From JASBRS01 sp964496495 (GTDB lineage Bacteria; Deinococcota; Deinococci; Deinococcales; Trueperaceae), in contig CAZBZU010000003.1 in NCBI GenBank assembly GCA_964496495.1, forward strand, positions 62,001 through 126,000: a stretch of 64,000 bases of DNA, read 5' to 3'. The position numbers and the translations under genes were made by a program. Under the pieces are notes generated by a model, which ran no database searches, was not told where the DNA came from, and saw only the letters and a program-made list of their open reading frames with translations. Positions 56,064 through 64,000 of the stretch are shown piece after piece. How positions within the stretch are numbered: the first letter of the stretch is position 1; every line of letters begins with the position of its first letter.

Positions 56064-57320
56064 CTAGCCGTCGAGCGGCAGTGAGAGCAGCGGGACGCGC
56101 ATCTCGCGCGGATCGAGCGCCCCGTGCATGCCGTTCACCGACGCCGGCTCGCCGGGCCACAGCGTTGCCTCGGCCAGCGACAGCACCACCGCATCGCCGA
56201 CGCGGCCGGCGGCCTCGGGATGACGGTCGGCGGGATCGCCGTAGAGGCCGGCGTCTAGCGCGGCGCCGCCCGGGAGCACCATGAACTCGTCACCCAACGC
56301 CTGCCGCGCGGTTTCGACCAGGGCGTCCGCGGAGCCGCGGCGGGCGTACAGGTGGACGTGGCGGGGCTCTCCCCCGGCCGGTCCTGCCAGCAACGGCGGC
56401 ACCCCGTGGGCGTCGCTCAGGCGCAGGCGCCCCGCAGGCGGGCTCGGGACCAGGCCGTGGTCGGCGGTCAGCAGCAGCAGCGTGCCGCGGCGCGCGGCGC
56501 GCGGCAGCGCCGTCAACCAGGCGCGCAGCGACGCCCGGATGCCCGCGAGCGCCTCTTCCCAGGCCGTGCCGTCGGGCCCATGCAGGTGGCTCACGGTGTC
56601 GAGATCGGGGTGGTAGGCGTACACCAGGCCCACGTCCGGGCGCGCCTCCAACAGGATCGCCACCTGCCGCAGCATGTCGTCGAGGTCGGCTGCCCCGCGA
56701 GGCGTCACGCCGCGGAACTGCATCCGCGAGAGCGGGCTGCGGCGGATGGCCGCGGGCAGGAACGCCTCGCAGGCCACGCCGCCCCGCGCCAGCGTCTCGA
56801 ACAGCGAGGGCGTCGGCAGGAAGGTCTCGGGCGGCACCCCCAGGCTCGCCAGCGACTCGGCCGCCATCCCGTCGCGCGGCACCGTGCGCCAGTAGAGCAT
56901 GTCCGCCACCCGCGAGATCTCCTTCAGGCGCTGGCTGTAACCGAGCACGCCGCTCCTTGCCGGCGACGCCCCGTTCGACAGCAGGGCGGTGGTGGCGACG
57001 GTGGTGGTGGCCGGAACCACCGACGTCAACGACCTCAGGCTGCCGCCGCGCTCCGCCAGCGGACCGCCCACGGAGTCCGTGGTGGCGACCTGCTGCAGCC
57101 GCTCCCAGCCAAGCCCGTCGATAACGAGCAGCACCACCCGGCGCACGCCCGCGCGGTCGACGTCGACCCCGTTCTCAAGCGGCGGCGCCTCCCACCCGCG
57201 GGGAACGCCCAGAAGCCCTCCGATCTCGGCCGGCAGGTTGAGGATGGAGCCGCCGCCGTAGGCCGGCAAGGTGCACCGCTCGGCGTGCGCGCCGAACAGG
57301 GTGGCGAGGTCACCGGCCAT
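56064..57320 (-). CDS. Alkaline-phosphatase-superfamily phosphodiesterase/pyrophosphatase
   Basis: 418 residues. Type I phosphodiesterase/nucleotide pyrophosphatase fold. Seen: VVLLVIDGLGWERLQ with the metal Asp, TSVVPATTTVATTALLSNGASP with the nucleophile Thr, YAYHPDLDTVSHLHGPDG with Asp and His ligands, and LTADHGLVPS. These are the metal sites of the family. No signal peptide, so probably cytoplasmic. Substrate unknown. ATG 57320 is 6 bases from TATGCT, so leaderless. Lies between groEL and gpmI. Confidence 0.85.
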   Translation of the reverse strand: MAGDLATLFGAHAERCTLPAYGGGSILNLPAEIGGLLGVPRGWEAPPLENGVDVDRAGVRRVVLLVIDGLGWERLQQVATTDSVGGPLAERGGSLRSLTSVVPATTTVATTALLSNGASPARSGVLGYSQRLKEISRVADMLYWRTVPRDGMAAESLASLGVPPETFLPTPSLFETLARGGVACEAFLPAAIRRSPLSRMQFRGVTPRGAADLDDMLRQVAILLEARPDVGLVYAYHPDLDTVSHLHGPDGTAWEEALAGIRASLRAWLTALPRAARRGTLLLLTADHGLVPSPPAGRLRLSDAHGVPPLLAGPAGGEPRHVHLYARRGSADALVETARQALGDEFMVLPGGAALDAGLYGDPADRHPEAAGRVGDAVVLSLAEATLWPGEPASVNGMHGALDPREMRVPLLSLPLDG

Positions 57321-57326
57321 GGCTGG

Positions 57327-57332
57327 AGCATA
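57327..57332 (-). promoter_or_regulatory. -10 box, leaderless, of the phosphatase gene
   Basis: Minus-strand TATGCT ends 6 bases before ATG 57320. Confidence 0.55.
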
Positions 57333-57368
57333 GGGCGGCGCGGGCCGTCGGCTGGCGGCGCAACCAAG

Positions 57369-57395
57369 ACGGGGCGGCCCAAGGGGCCGCCCCGT
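57369..57395 (-). terminator. Hairpin terminator after groEL
   Basis: A 12-base-pair stem (ACGGGGCGGCCC and complement) with a 3-base loop, 43 bases after the groEL stop and ahead of the phosphatase promoter. Weak U content follows. Confidence 0.6.
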
Positions 57396-57437
57396 TGCGG
57401 TGCGAACGTGCGCCGCGCACCTGCCTGGCGCGCTGGC

Positions 57438-59084
<1,647 letters not shown>

Positions 59085-59103
59085 ATCCCCTATCTCTCCC
59101 GTA

Positions 59104-59412
59104 TCACTCGACGATCGCGTGGATGTCGCGCAGGCTGAGGATCATCAGCTCCTTGGTGCCGAGGCTGACCTCGGTGCCACCGTACTTGGCGAACACGACG
59201 GTGTCGCCCTCCTTCACCTCCATGGGCTCGCGCTGGCCGCTGTCCAGCACCTTGCCCGGCCCCACGGCCAGGACCTTGCCGCGCTGGCTCTTCTCCTTGG
59301 CGGTGTCGGGAAGGACGATCCCGCTGGCCGTGGTCTGCGGCTCGTCGATGACCTCGACGACGACCTTGTCACCGAGCGGCTTCAGGGTCATCTTCTCCTC
59401 GGTTACTGCCAT
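59104..59412 (-). CDS. groES: Co-chaperonin GroES
   Basis: 102 residues from ATG 59412, with GGAGG upstream. The heptameric lid of GroEL. Seen: LKPLGDKVVVEVIDEPQTTASGIVLPDTAKEKSQRGKVLAVGPGK, including the mobile loop, and GDTVVFAKYGGTEVSLGTKELMILSLRDIHAIVE. Leads the groES-groEL operon. The long upstream frame read through from 60336 is non-coding. Confidence 0.97.
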   Translation of the reverse strand: MAVTEEKMTLKPLGDKVVVEVIDEPQTTASGIVLPDTAKEKSQRGKVLAVGPGKVLDSGQREPMEVKEGDTVVFAKYGGTEVSLGTKELMILSLRDIHAIVE

Positions 59413-59464
59413 AGCTGCCTCCGTGTCGTGCCTCTCACCGAGATTTGGTTGGGGTTCCATGAGA

Positions 59465-59491
59465 TTAGCACTCACCATTCGTGAGTGCCAA
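59465..59491. promoter_or_regulatory. CIRCE operator (HrcA binding site)
   Basis: TTAGCACTC-N9-GAGTGCCAA, one mismatch from the CIRCE consensus, 53 bases before the groES ATG and overlapping the predicted transcript start. HrcA should repress the operon and release it on heat shock. Confidence 0.92.
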
Positions 59492-59499
59492 CCGACATC

Positions 59500-59528
59500 A
59501 TGGTATCCAGGCGGACAACCGTTGTCAA
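59500..59528 (-). promoter_or_regulatory. Sigma-70-type promoter of groES-groEL
   Basis: Minus-strand TTGACA (59528-59523), 17-base spacer, TACCAT (59505-59500). Transcription would start near 59493, inside CIRCE. Confidence 0.85.
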
Positions 59529-59600
59529 GGACCTTGAGCACGAAGGGCTCAGGTTTTCCGGGCGCGCTCGCCGAGGTCGAGGGGGCCTGCCGGGGCCCCT

Positions 59601-59930
59601 TCAGCCGCGCTTGAGCCCCCACACGAACGAGGGAACGAACGCCGCCGCAAAGGCGATGTTGTAGGTCAGCACCGCCAACACCGTGTGCCAGGCGCCACCC
59701 AGCGCGCTGGGCGTCAGCAGCGGGTCGACGCTGCTCTGGACCGCCGTCCAGTTTATCGACACGAAGCCGTAGTAGGCGAGCACCTGCATCACCACGAAGA
59801 TCAGGCCAACCACGATGGCGAGCAGCTTGCCAACCTTCTTGAGCGCGAAGCCGGCGGCGAAGCCCGCGACCGCGCCGAACCCGAGCTGCTCCACGAAGGG
59901 GAACACGGTCTGCAGGTCCGGACTCTGCAC
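59601..59930 (-). CDS. FUN14-domain membrane protein
   Basis: 109 residues from GTG 59930, chosen because an extended -10 box lies 6 bases upstream. Seen: FVEQLGFGAVAGFAAGFALKKVGKLLAIVVGLIFVVMQVLAYYGFVSINW, the glycine-rich two-helix FUN14 pattern with three to four hydrophobic segments, and a Lys/Arg end. FUN14 proteins are known from mitochondria (mitophagy receptors) and many prokaryotes, where their role is unknown. It lies between groESL and psuG with no operon partner. Confidence 0.8.
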   Translation of the reverse strand: MQSPDLQTVFPFVEQLGFGAVAGFAAGFALKKVGKLLAIVVGLIFVVMQVLAYYGFVSINWTAVQSSVDPLLTPSALGGAWHTVLAVLTYNIAFAAAFVPSFVWGLKRG

Positions 59931-59936
59931 GGCCCC

Positions 59937-59945
59937 AAGGTAGCA
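59937..59945 (-). promoter_or_regulatory. Extended -10 promoter, leaderless, of the FUN14 gene
   Basis: Minus-strand TGC-TACCTT ends 6 bases before GTG 59930. Confidence 0.5.
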
Positions 59946-60001
59946 CGCGGCGCGACGGGGTGGTGACCCCGTCCGCCGGCCCCGGCGGCCGCGCGAGCGG
60001 C

Positions 60002-60010
60002 TGGTAAGAT
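60002..60010 (+). promoter_or_regulatory. Extended -10 promoter, leaderless, of psuG operon
   Basis: TGG-TAAGAT ends 6 bases before GTG 60017. Confidence 0.55.
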
Positions 60011-60016
60011 GACCGG

Positions 60017-60973
60017 GTGAGCCTGCGCATCGCACCGCCCATCCTCCAGGCCTTGAGCGCGGGCCGGCCCGTCGTGGCGCTGGAGTCCACCGTGGTCACC
60101 CACGGCCTGCCCCGCCCGCGCAATCTCGCCCTGGCCCGCCGCCTCGAGGCCGTCGTGCGAGAGGCCGGCGCGGCGCCGGCCACCGTGGGCGTGCTCGAAG
60201 GGCGCGTCGTGGTCGGCCTGACGGACCGGGAGCTCGAGCTCATCGCCAACGACGAGGGCGCCGACAAGGCGTCGCTCTGGAACTTGCCGGCGTTGGTCGC
60301 CGCCGGAGCAACCGCCGGCACCACCGTTGCCGCCACCCTCTACGCCGCCTCCGCCGCCGGCGTGCCGGTCTTCGCCACCGGCGGCATCGGCGGCGTCCAC
60401 GATGCTCCCTACGACGAGTCGGCGGACCTCCAGGCGTTGGCGCGCTTCCCGGTCCTCACCGTGTGCTCGGGGCCCAAGAGCATCCTCGATGCCGCCGCCA
60501 CCCTGGAACGGCTGGAGAGCTACGGCGTGAGCGTCGTCGGCTACGCTTCGGACTGCCTGGCAGGCTTCTTGGTGGCGACCACCCCGTTCTCCCTGCCGGC
60601 GCGGGTCGATTCCCCCGACGCGGCGGCCGCCGTGCTGGCGGCACGACGCACCCTCGGGCTCGAGGGTGGCGTGGTGCTGTCCAACCCCGTTTCCCAGGGC
60701 GTGGCGCAGGAGCGCTTCGAGGCGTGGCTGGCCGAGGCGAAGCGCGGCCTCGCCGCCGACGGTGTGCGCGGCCGCGACACCACTCCCTACCTGCTGGCAC
60801 GCCTGGCCGACATCTCGCACGGTGCCACCCTCGAGGTCAACCTCAGGCTGCTCGAGGAGAACGCTCGTCTGGCTGCGGCGGTGGCCGTCAGCCTGGCCGC
60901 GGCCGGTGGTGTCGCGTCCCGTGGTACCCCGGCCGCCTCGAGCGCGGCGGCACCCGGACGGAGCGTGGCATGA
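60017..60973 (+). CDS. psuG: Pseudouridine-5'-phosphate glycosidase
   Basis: 318 residues. Splits pseudouridine 5'-phosphate to uracil and ribose 5-phosphate, with a Mn ion and a covalent Lys. Seen: ALESTVVTHGLPRPRNLALARRLE, GTTVAATLYAASAAGVPVFATGGIGGVH, and TVCSGPKSILDAAATLERLESYGVSVVGY, the family signature, with the catalytic Lys in GPKSILD. The kinase partner psuK is not adjacent. The end overlaps the next start as ATGA, so it is co-transcribed with the HTH/PEGA gene, an unusual partner. Confidence 0.93.
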   Translation: MSLRIAPPILQALSAGRPVVALESTVVTHGLPRPRNLALARRLEAVVREAGAAPATVGVLEGRVVVGLTDRELELIANDEGADKASLWNLPALVAAGATAGTTVAATLYAASAAGVPVFATGGIGGVHDAPYDESADLQALARFPVLTVCSGPKSILDAAATLERLESYGVSVVGYASDCLAGFLVATTPFSLPARVDSPDAAAAVLAARRTLGLEGGVVLSNPVSQGVAQERFEAWLAEAKRGLAADGVRGRDTTPYLLARLADISHGATLEVNLRLLEENARLAAAVAVSLAAAGGVASRGTPAASSAAAPGRSVA

Positions 60974-62481
60974 GCGTGACGAACGGTGACGGCCCGCGCG
61001 ACCCCAAGGCCGACGAGCAACGCCGGCCCCGGGGCGAGGAGCCGCGCCAGCAGGCCGAAGAGCGCGCCGACGCCGACAGGCCCGCGATCGACGTGACGGA
61101 GACCGCAGCGGAGACGGCAGCGGAGACCACGGCCGAAACCGCAGCGGAGACCCCAGTCGAGACCACAGTCGAGACCACAGTCGAGACCACGGCCGAGACC
61201 ACAGCCGAGGCCCCGGCCGGGCCCACAGACGCGGCTGGCGGCGCCTCACCGGGGGGTAGGCCGGCCTCGTTGGGCGAGCTGCTCGCCGAGGCACGCCAGC
61301 GCAAGGGCCTCGAGCTCTCCGACATCAGCCAGCTGACGCACGTGCGCCAGGAGTACCTGCGTGCGCTCGAGCAGGGCCGCTACGGCGACCTGCCGGAGGA
61401 CGTCTACAGCCGCAACTACGTCAGGCTCTACGCCCAAGCCGTGGGGATCGATCCCAGCCGGATCCTCGAGGCCTACACGCACGAGCGGCGCCGCGCCGTG
61501 GGCATGTCCACGCTCGAGGAGCGGCTCGAGAAGGAGCGTCGCGGCGAGGTTCCCGACGGCGAGCGGCGCAGCGGACTGCCCTTCGGCAGCCTGCTGCCGA
61601 CGCTGGCCCTGGTCGTGGTGCTGGTGGCGCTGGCGGTGTGGGGCTTCAACAGCTTGCTGTTCCGTCCGGCGCGCGGCCCTGCGGCGACCCCCGCCACTGC
61701 CGGCGCCACTGCCGGCGCCACCACCGGCGCCGCGGCGGGCACCTCGAGCGCGACAGCGCCATCGTCCGCGCAGCCGGCCGCTGGCGGCGCTGCCGTGGCG
61801 GCGGGCACCTCATCGGGCACGGCGGCTAGCACTGCGGCAAACACGGCGGCAGGCACGCCAGCCCGCAACGGCGCGTCGGCACCGAGCTCCGCGGGCGCGA
61901 GCTCGGCCGCCCCGGCCGGCGTGGTAGGCGACGCCGTCGAGGCCCGCACGATCCAGGTGAGCATCACCACCGACCCTCCGGGTGCCAGCGTCAGCATCGA
62001 CGGCTTCGCGCTGCCCGGGACCACCCCCATCGACAAGGCGCCTGTGACGGCGCGCGAGGGCAGGGTGGTGCGGGTCACGCTGCCCGGCTATCAGCCGCTG
62101 CAGCGGACGGTCGACCTGCGCCAGGACCGCAGCCTCAGCTACACGCTGACGCCCCTGGCTCAGGCGAGCTCCGCCAAGACGGGCGCCTCCACGGCCGCGC
62201 AGGGTGACAGGGCCATCACGCCGGCGGCCGTATCGGCCGGACAGATCGGCATCAACATCACCGCCCGCACCTGGCTGGAGGTGTACAAGAGCACCACCCG
62301 CAACCAGGGCCAGCGCCTTGTCTACGCCACCGTGGATGCCGGCACCCACTACGTCTTCGACCTTCCCGTCTACCTCCACGTCGGCAACGCGGCGGGCGTC
62401 GACGTCGTCACGGACACCAAGGACCTGGGACCCATGGGATCGCCAGGCGCGGTGGTAAGCCGGGCCTTCCCCGCCCCATGA
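60970..62481 (+). CDS. RodZ-like HTH membrane protein with PEGA and DUF4115-like domains
   Basis: 503 residues. The N-terminal 90 residues are acidic and Glu-Thr-Ala-rich with a tandem repeat. Then a Cro-type HTH (about 98-165: SLGELLAEARQRKGLELSDISQLTHVRQEYLRALEQGRYGDLPEDVYSRNYVRLYAQAVG, the HTH_25 pattern of RodZ), a membrane segment at about 208-230 (LLPTLALVVVLVALAVWGFNSLLF), an Ala/Thr/Ser-rich linker, a PEGA domain (about 330-395, SITTDPPGASVSIDGFALPGTTP) and a DUF4115-like end (TARTWLEVYK). RodZ links MreB to the envelope; here PEGA suggests an additional wall or surface contact. Starts inside psuG end (ATGA) and overlaps the DUF2207 start. Confidence 0.87.
   Translation: MSVTNGDGPRDPKADEQRRPRGEEPRQQAEERADADRPAIDVTETAAETAAETTAETAAETPVETTVETTVETTAETTAEAPAGPTDAAGGASPGGRPASLGELLAEARQRKGLELSDISQLTHVRQEYLRALEQGRYGDLPEDVYSRNYVRLYAQAVGIDPSRILEAYTHERRRAVGMSTLEERLEKERRGEVPDGERRSGLPFGSLLPTLALVVVLVALAVWGFNSLLFRPARGPAATPATAGATAGATTGAAAGTSSATAPSSAQPAAGGAAVAAGTSSGTAASTAANTAAGTPARNGASAPSSAGASSAAPAGVVGDAVEARTIQVSITTDPPGASVSIDGFALPGTTPIDKAPVTAREGRVVRVTLPGYQPLQRTVDLRQDRSLSYTLTPLAQASSAKTGASTAAQGDRAITPAAVSAGQIGINITARTWLEVYKSTTRNQGQRLVYATVDAGTHYVFDLPVYLHVGNAAGVDVVTDTKDLGPMGSPGAVVSRAFPAP
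61093..61215 (+). repeat. 12-base coding minisatellite in the HTH/PEGA gene
   Basis: Repeats of a 12-base unit close to GAGACCACAGTC encode the tetrapeptide Glu-Thr-Ala/Thr-Ala/Val about nine times, in frame. Confidence 0.7.
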
Positions 62482-64000
62482 CGCAGCCGCTGCCGCAGCT
62501 AGCGCTCAGCGCGCGCCGGGCGGTGGCGGGGGCGCTGTTGGTCTTGCTGCTGGCGGCGACCGGAAGCGCCTTGGCGGCGCAGCGCTTCGAATGGCGCGAT
62601 GTCGTGCAGGACGTCACCGTGGCGCCGGACGGCAGCGTCACCGTCGTCGACACCCGCACCCTGTGGACCGATGGCGACTTCGGCGAGGCCTTCATCTGCG
62701 TGGGTCACGCCGCTGGCCAAACGGTGACGCTGCTGCCGCAACGGAGCGGCGCGCTGGACGCCGGCCCGCCCGCACGCGCCTACAGCCAACCGTGCGATCA
62801 CGGTACCGAGGTGGTCGTTCACCAGGACCGGCGCGTGTCCAGCCGGAGGGTGCGCTTCGCTTACCGACTCGGTGGCACTACCGACGCCTACAGCGACGTC
62901 GTGCAGTGGTACTGGAACGTCGTGCAGCTCGACCACCCGGTGATCCGAGGCTTCCACCTGACGGTGCATCTGCCGGGCCCCATGGCCGCCCCGTACGACG
63001 CCTACGTCCACCGCTACGGCAACCCCGAGAAGCCGACCGTGAGGCTGTCGCAAGACCGCAGCACGCTCACCGTGGCCTTCGATCGCATCCCCCGCGGCGA
63101 CGGGGTCGAGGTGCGATATCTGATGGACCCCGCCTTGTTCGACCTGCACGGCACGCAGCCGGGCATGAAGCGGCTGCTGGCGGACGAGCTGCGGGTCGCC
63201 GGCGTCCAGCGCCGCAACCGCGCGCTCGATCGCTTCCGCTCCCACTGGCTCTGGGGCCTGGTGCCGTTGCTGCTGCTGCTCTGGCTGGCCGCGGGGGTGT
63301 GGCGCGCCTACCTTCGCAACGGCCGCGAGCCTCGCGTGCCTGCCATGCGCTATCCGTTCGAGCCGCCGAGCGACCTGCCTCCCGCCGCCGTGACGGCCAT
63401 GCGAATGCAGACCTTCAACAGCTCCTCCATGGGGCCGGCGTTCTTCGCCACCATCATGGACCTGGCACGGCGAGGCTTCGGCACCTTCGCGCCCAAAGGG
63501 AGGCGCTTCGAGATGCGGCTCGACCCCACACGGTCCGAGGACGACCTCCAACCGTTCGAGCGTGACGTGCTGGGCTACCTTCGCAATGCCGCCAAGACCC
63601 ACCGCCGGGGCGACCCCGACTTCCTGGAGTTCAGCGAGCTCAAGGCGTACTCCCGCCAGCACGGTCAGACCTTCGTGCGGGCGTGGGGCAAACGCGTCAG
63701 AGCCTGGCTGGAGGACCGGCGCGGCGGCGGGCTCGTCAGTCGCGCCAGCCGCGCCGCCACCCGCAGGTGGGGCGGGCTGGCGGTGCTCGCCGGCCTGCTG
63801 CTCGGCGGGGGCGCCGCGCTCGCCCTCGGCAGCGCTCGCGTGCTGTTCGCGGTGGGCGCGGGCCTGGCGCTGGCGCTGGCGGCCACCGCCGCCGCCAGCT
63901 TACCCGCCTGGCGCGAGGAGCTGGCTCCAGAGATCTACGGCTGGCAAGGCTTCCGCCGAACGCTCACCGACTACACCCGCATGAAGGATGCGCCCCTCGA
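62478..64000 (+). CDS. DUF2207 membrane protein, 3' end outside window
   Basis: 507 codons are visible and the frame runs off the right edge. Starts ATG 62478, overlapping the HTH/PEGA stop as ATGA. Seen: a signal-peptide-like N-terminus (ALLVLLLAATGSALAA), an exported beta-rich domain (RFEWRDVVQDVTVAPDGSVTVVDTRT, the DUF2207 start), a membrane segment (LWGLVPLLLLLWLAAGVW) at about 257, a cytoplasmic domain with FFATIMDLARRGFGT, and a hydrophobic pair near 430-475 followed by WQGFRRTLTDYTRMKDAPL, the conserved DUF2207 tail. Function unknown; in Deinococcota and others it is a common membrane protein. Confidence 0.85.
   Translation, partial: MTQPLPQLALSARRAVAGALLVLLLAATGSALAAQRFEWRDVVQDVTVAPDGSVTVVDTRTLWTDGDFGEAFICVGHAAGQTVTLLPQRSGALDAGPPARAYSQPCDHGTEVVVHQDRRVSSRRVRFAYRLGGTTDAYSDVVQWYWNVVQLDHPVIRGFHLTVHLPGPMAAPYDAYVHRYGNPEKPTVRLSQDRSTLTVAFDRIPRGDGVEVRYLMDPALFDLHGTQPGMKRLLADELRVAGVQRRNRALDRFRSHWLWGLVPLLLLLWLAAGVWRAYLRNGREPRVPAMRYPFEPPSDLPPAAVTAMRMQTFNSSSMGPAFFATIMDLARRGFGTFAPKGRRFEMRLDPTRSEDDLQPFERDVLGYLRNAAKTHRRGDPDFLEFSELKAYSRQHGQTFVRAWGKRVRAWLEDRRGGGLVSRASRAATRRWGGLAVLAGLLLGGGAALALGSARVLFAVGAGLALALAATAAASLPAWREELAPEIYGWQGFRRTLTDYTRMKDAPL

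Overview
The window is GC-rich chromosomal DNA from a free-living bacterium that most probably belongs to Deinococcota (Deinococcus-Thermus), perhaps a Truepera-like or other deep lineage. This is an inference. It rests on a complete Thermus-style rotary V/A-type ATPase operon (order G-I-K-E-C-F-A-B-D), CarD, a large BamA (so a diderm envelope), DivIVA, an RodZ/PEGA-type protein, mannosyl-3-phosphoglycerate synthase, and abundant leaderless promoters with a TANNNT -10 box 5-7 bases before the start codon. No tRNA, rRNA, CRISPR array, prophage or insertion sequence was seen. Genes are densely packed and nearly all are housekeeping.

Layout: 1-8.1 kb holds a GH31 glucosidase (cut by the window edge), an HD-GYP protein, galactose mutarotase, a DUF3108-like protein, folC and a PilT/PilU ATPase. 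8.1-17.5 kb is a lone amino-acid ABC ATPase followed (reading backwards) by the nine-gene V-ATPase operon, driven by a good TTGACA/TATGGT promoter with a terminator-like hairpin in its leader. 17.6-25.1 kb holds an orphan N6-adenine methylase, dnaG, an adenine phosphoribosyltransferase, purU, ruvB and a DUF4388 protein. 25.2-28.6 kb is a sugar ABC importer (binding protein and two permeases, no ATPase). 28.6-36.3 kb holds acetoacetyl-CoA synthetase, an ABC exporter, uvrB, carD and rsmA. 36.3-43 kb is a PfkB kinase/S41 peptidase/metallo-beta-lactamase operon, then thrC, ychF and mpgS. 43-51 kb holds a CRP-family regulator, bamA, pnp-yggS-divIVA, sufS-sufU and an HTH regulator divergent from an MFS transporter. 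51-64 kb is recF plus a DciA-like gene, gpmI, a phosphatase, groES-groEL under a CIRCE operator, a FUN14 protein, psuG, the HTH/PEGA membrane protein and a DUF2207 protein cut by the right edge.

The most interesting signal is not a gene but an initiation strategy. Many genes (at least 14 in this window) have a TANNNT box, often with an extended TGn, exactly 5-7 bases before ATG or GTG, as expected for leaderless mRNAs. In three cases (pilT, thrC, crp) the start codon at that spacing does not belong to the main gene. It opens a micro-ORF of 11-24 codons whose stop codon overlaps the real start as ATGA or GTGA. A fourth case (the HD-GYP gene) has a 7-codon micro-ORF ending 9 bases before the main start. 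This suggests that leaderless micro-ORFs launch ribosomes which then reinitiate on the main gene. Other notable points are the possible attenuator of the V-ATPase operon, an 11-base direct repeat spaced 22 bases in the sugar-transporter leader, a 24-base tandem repeat after crp, and several orphan components (methylase, mpgS, glnQ-like ATPase, psuG).
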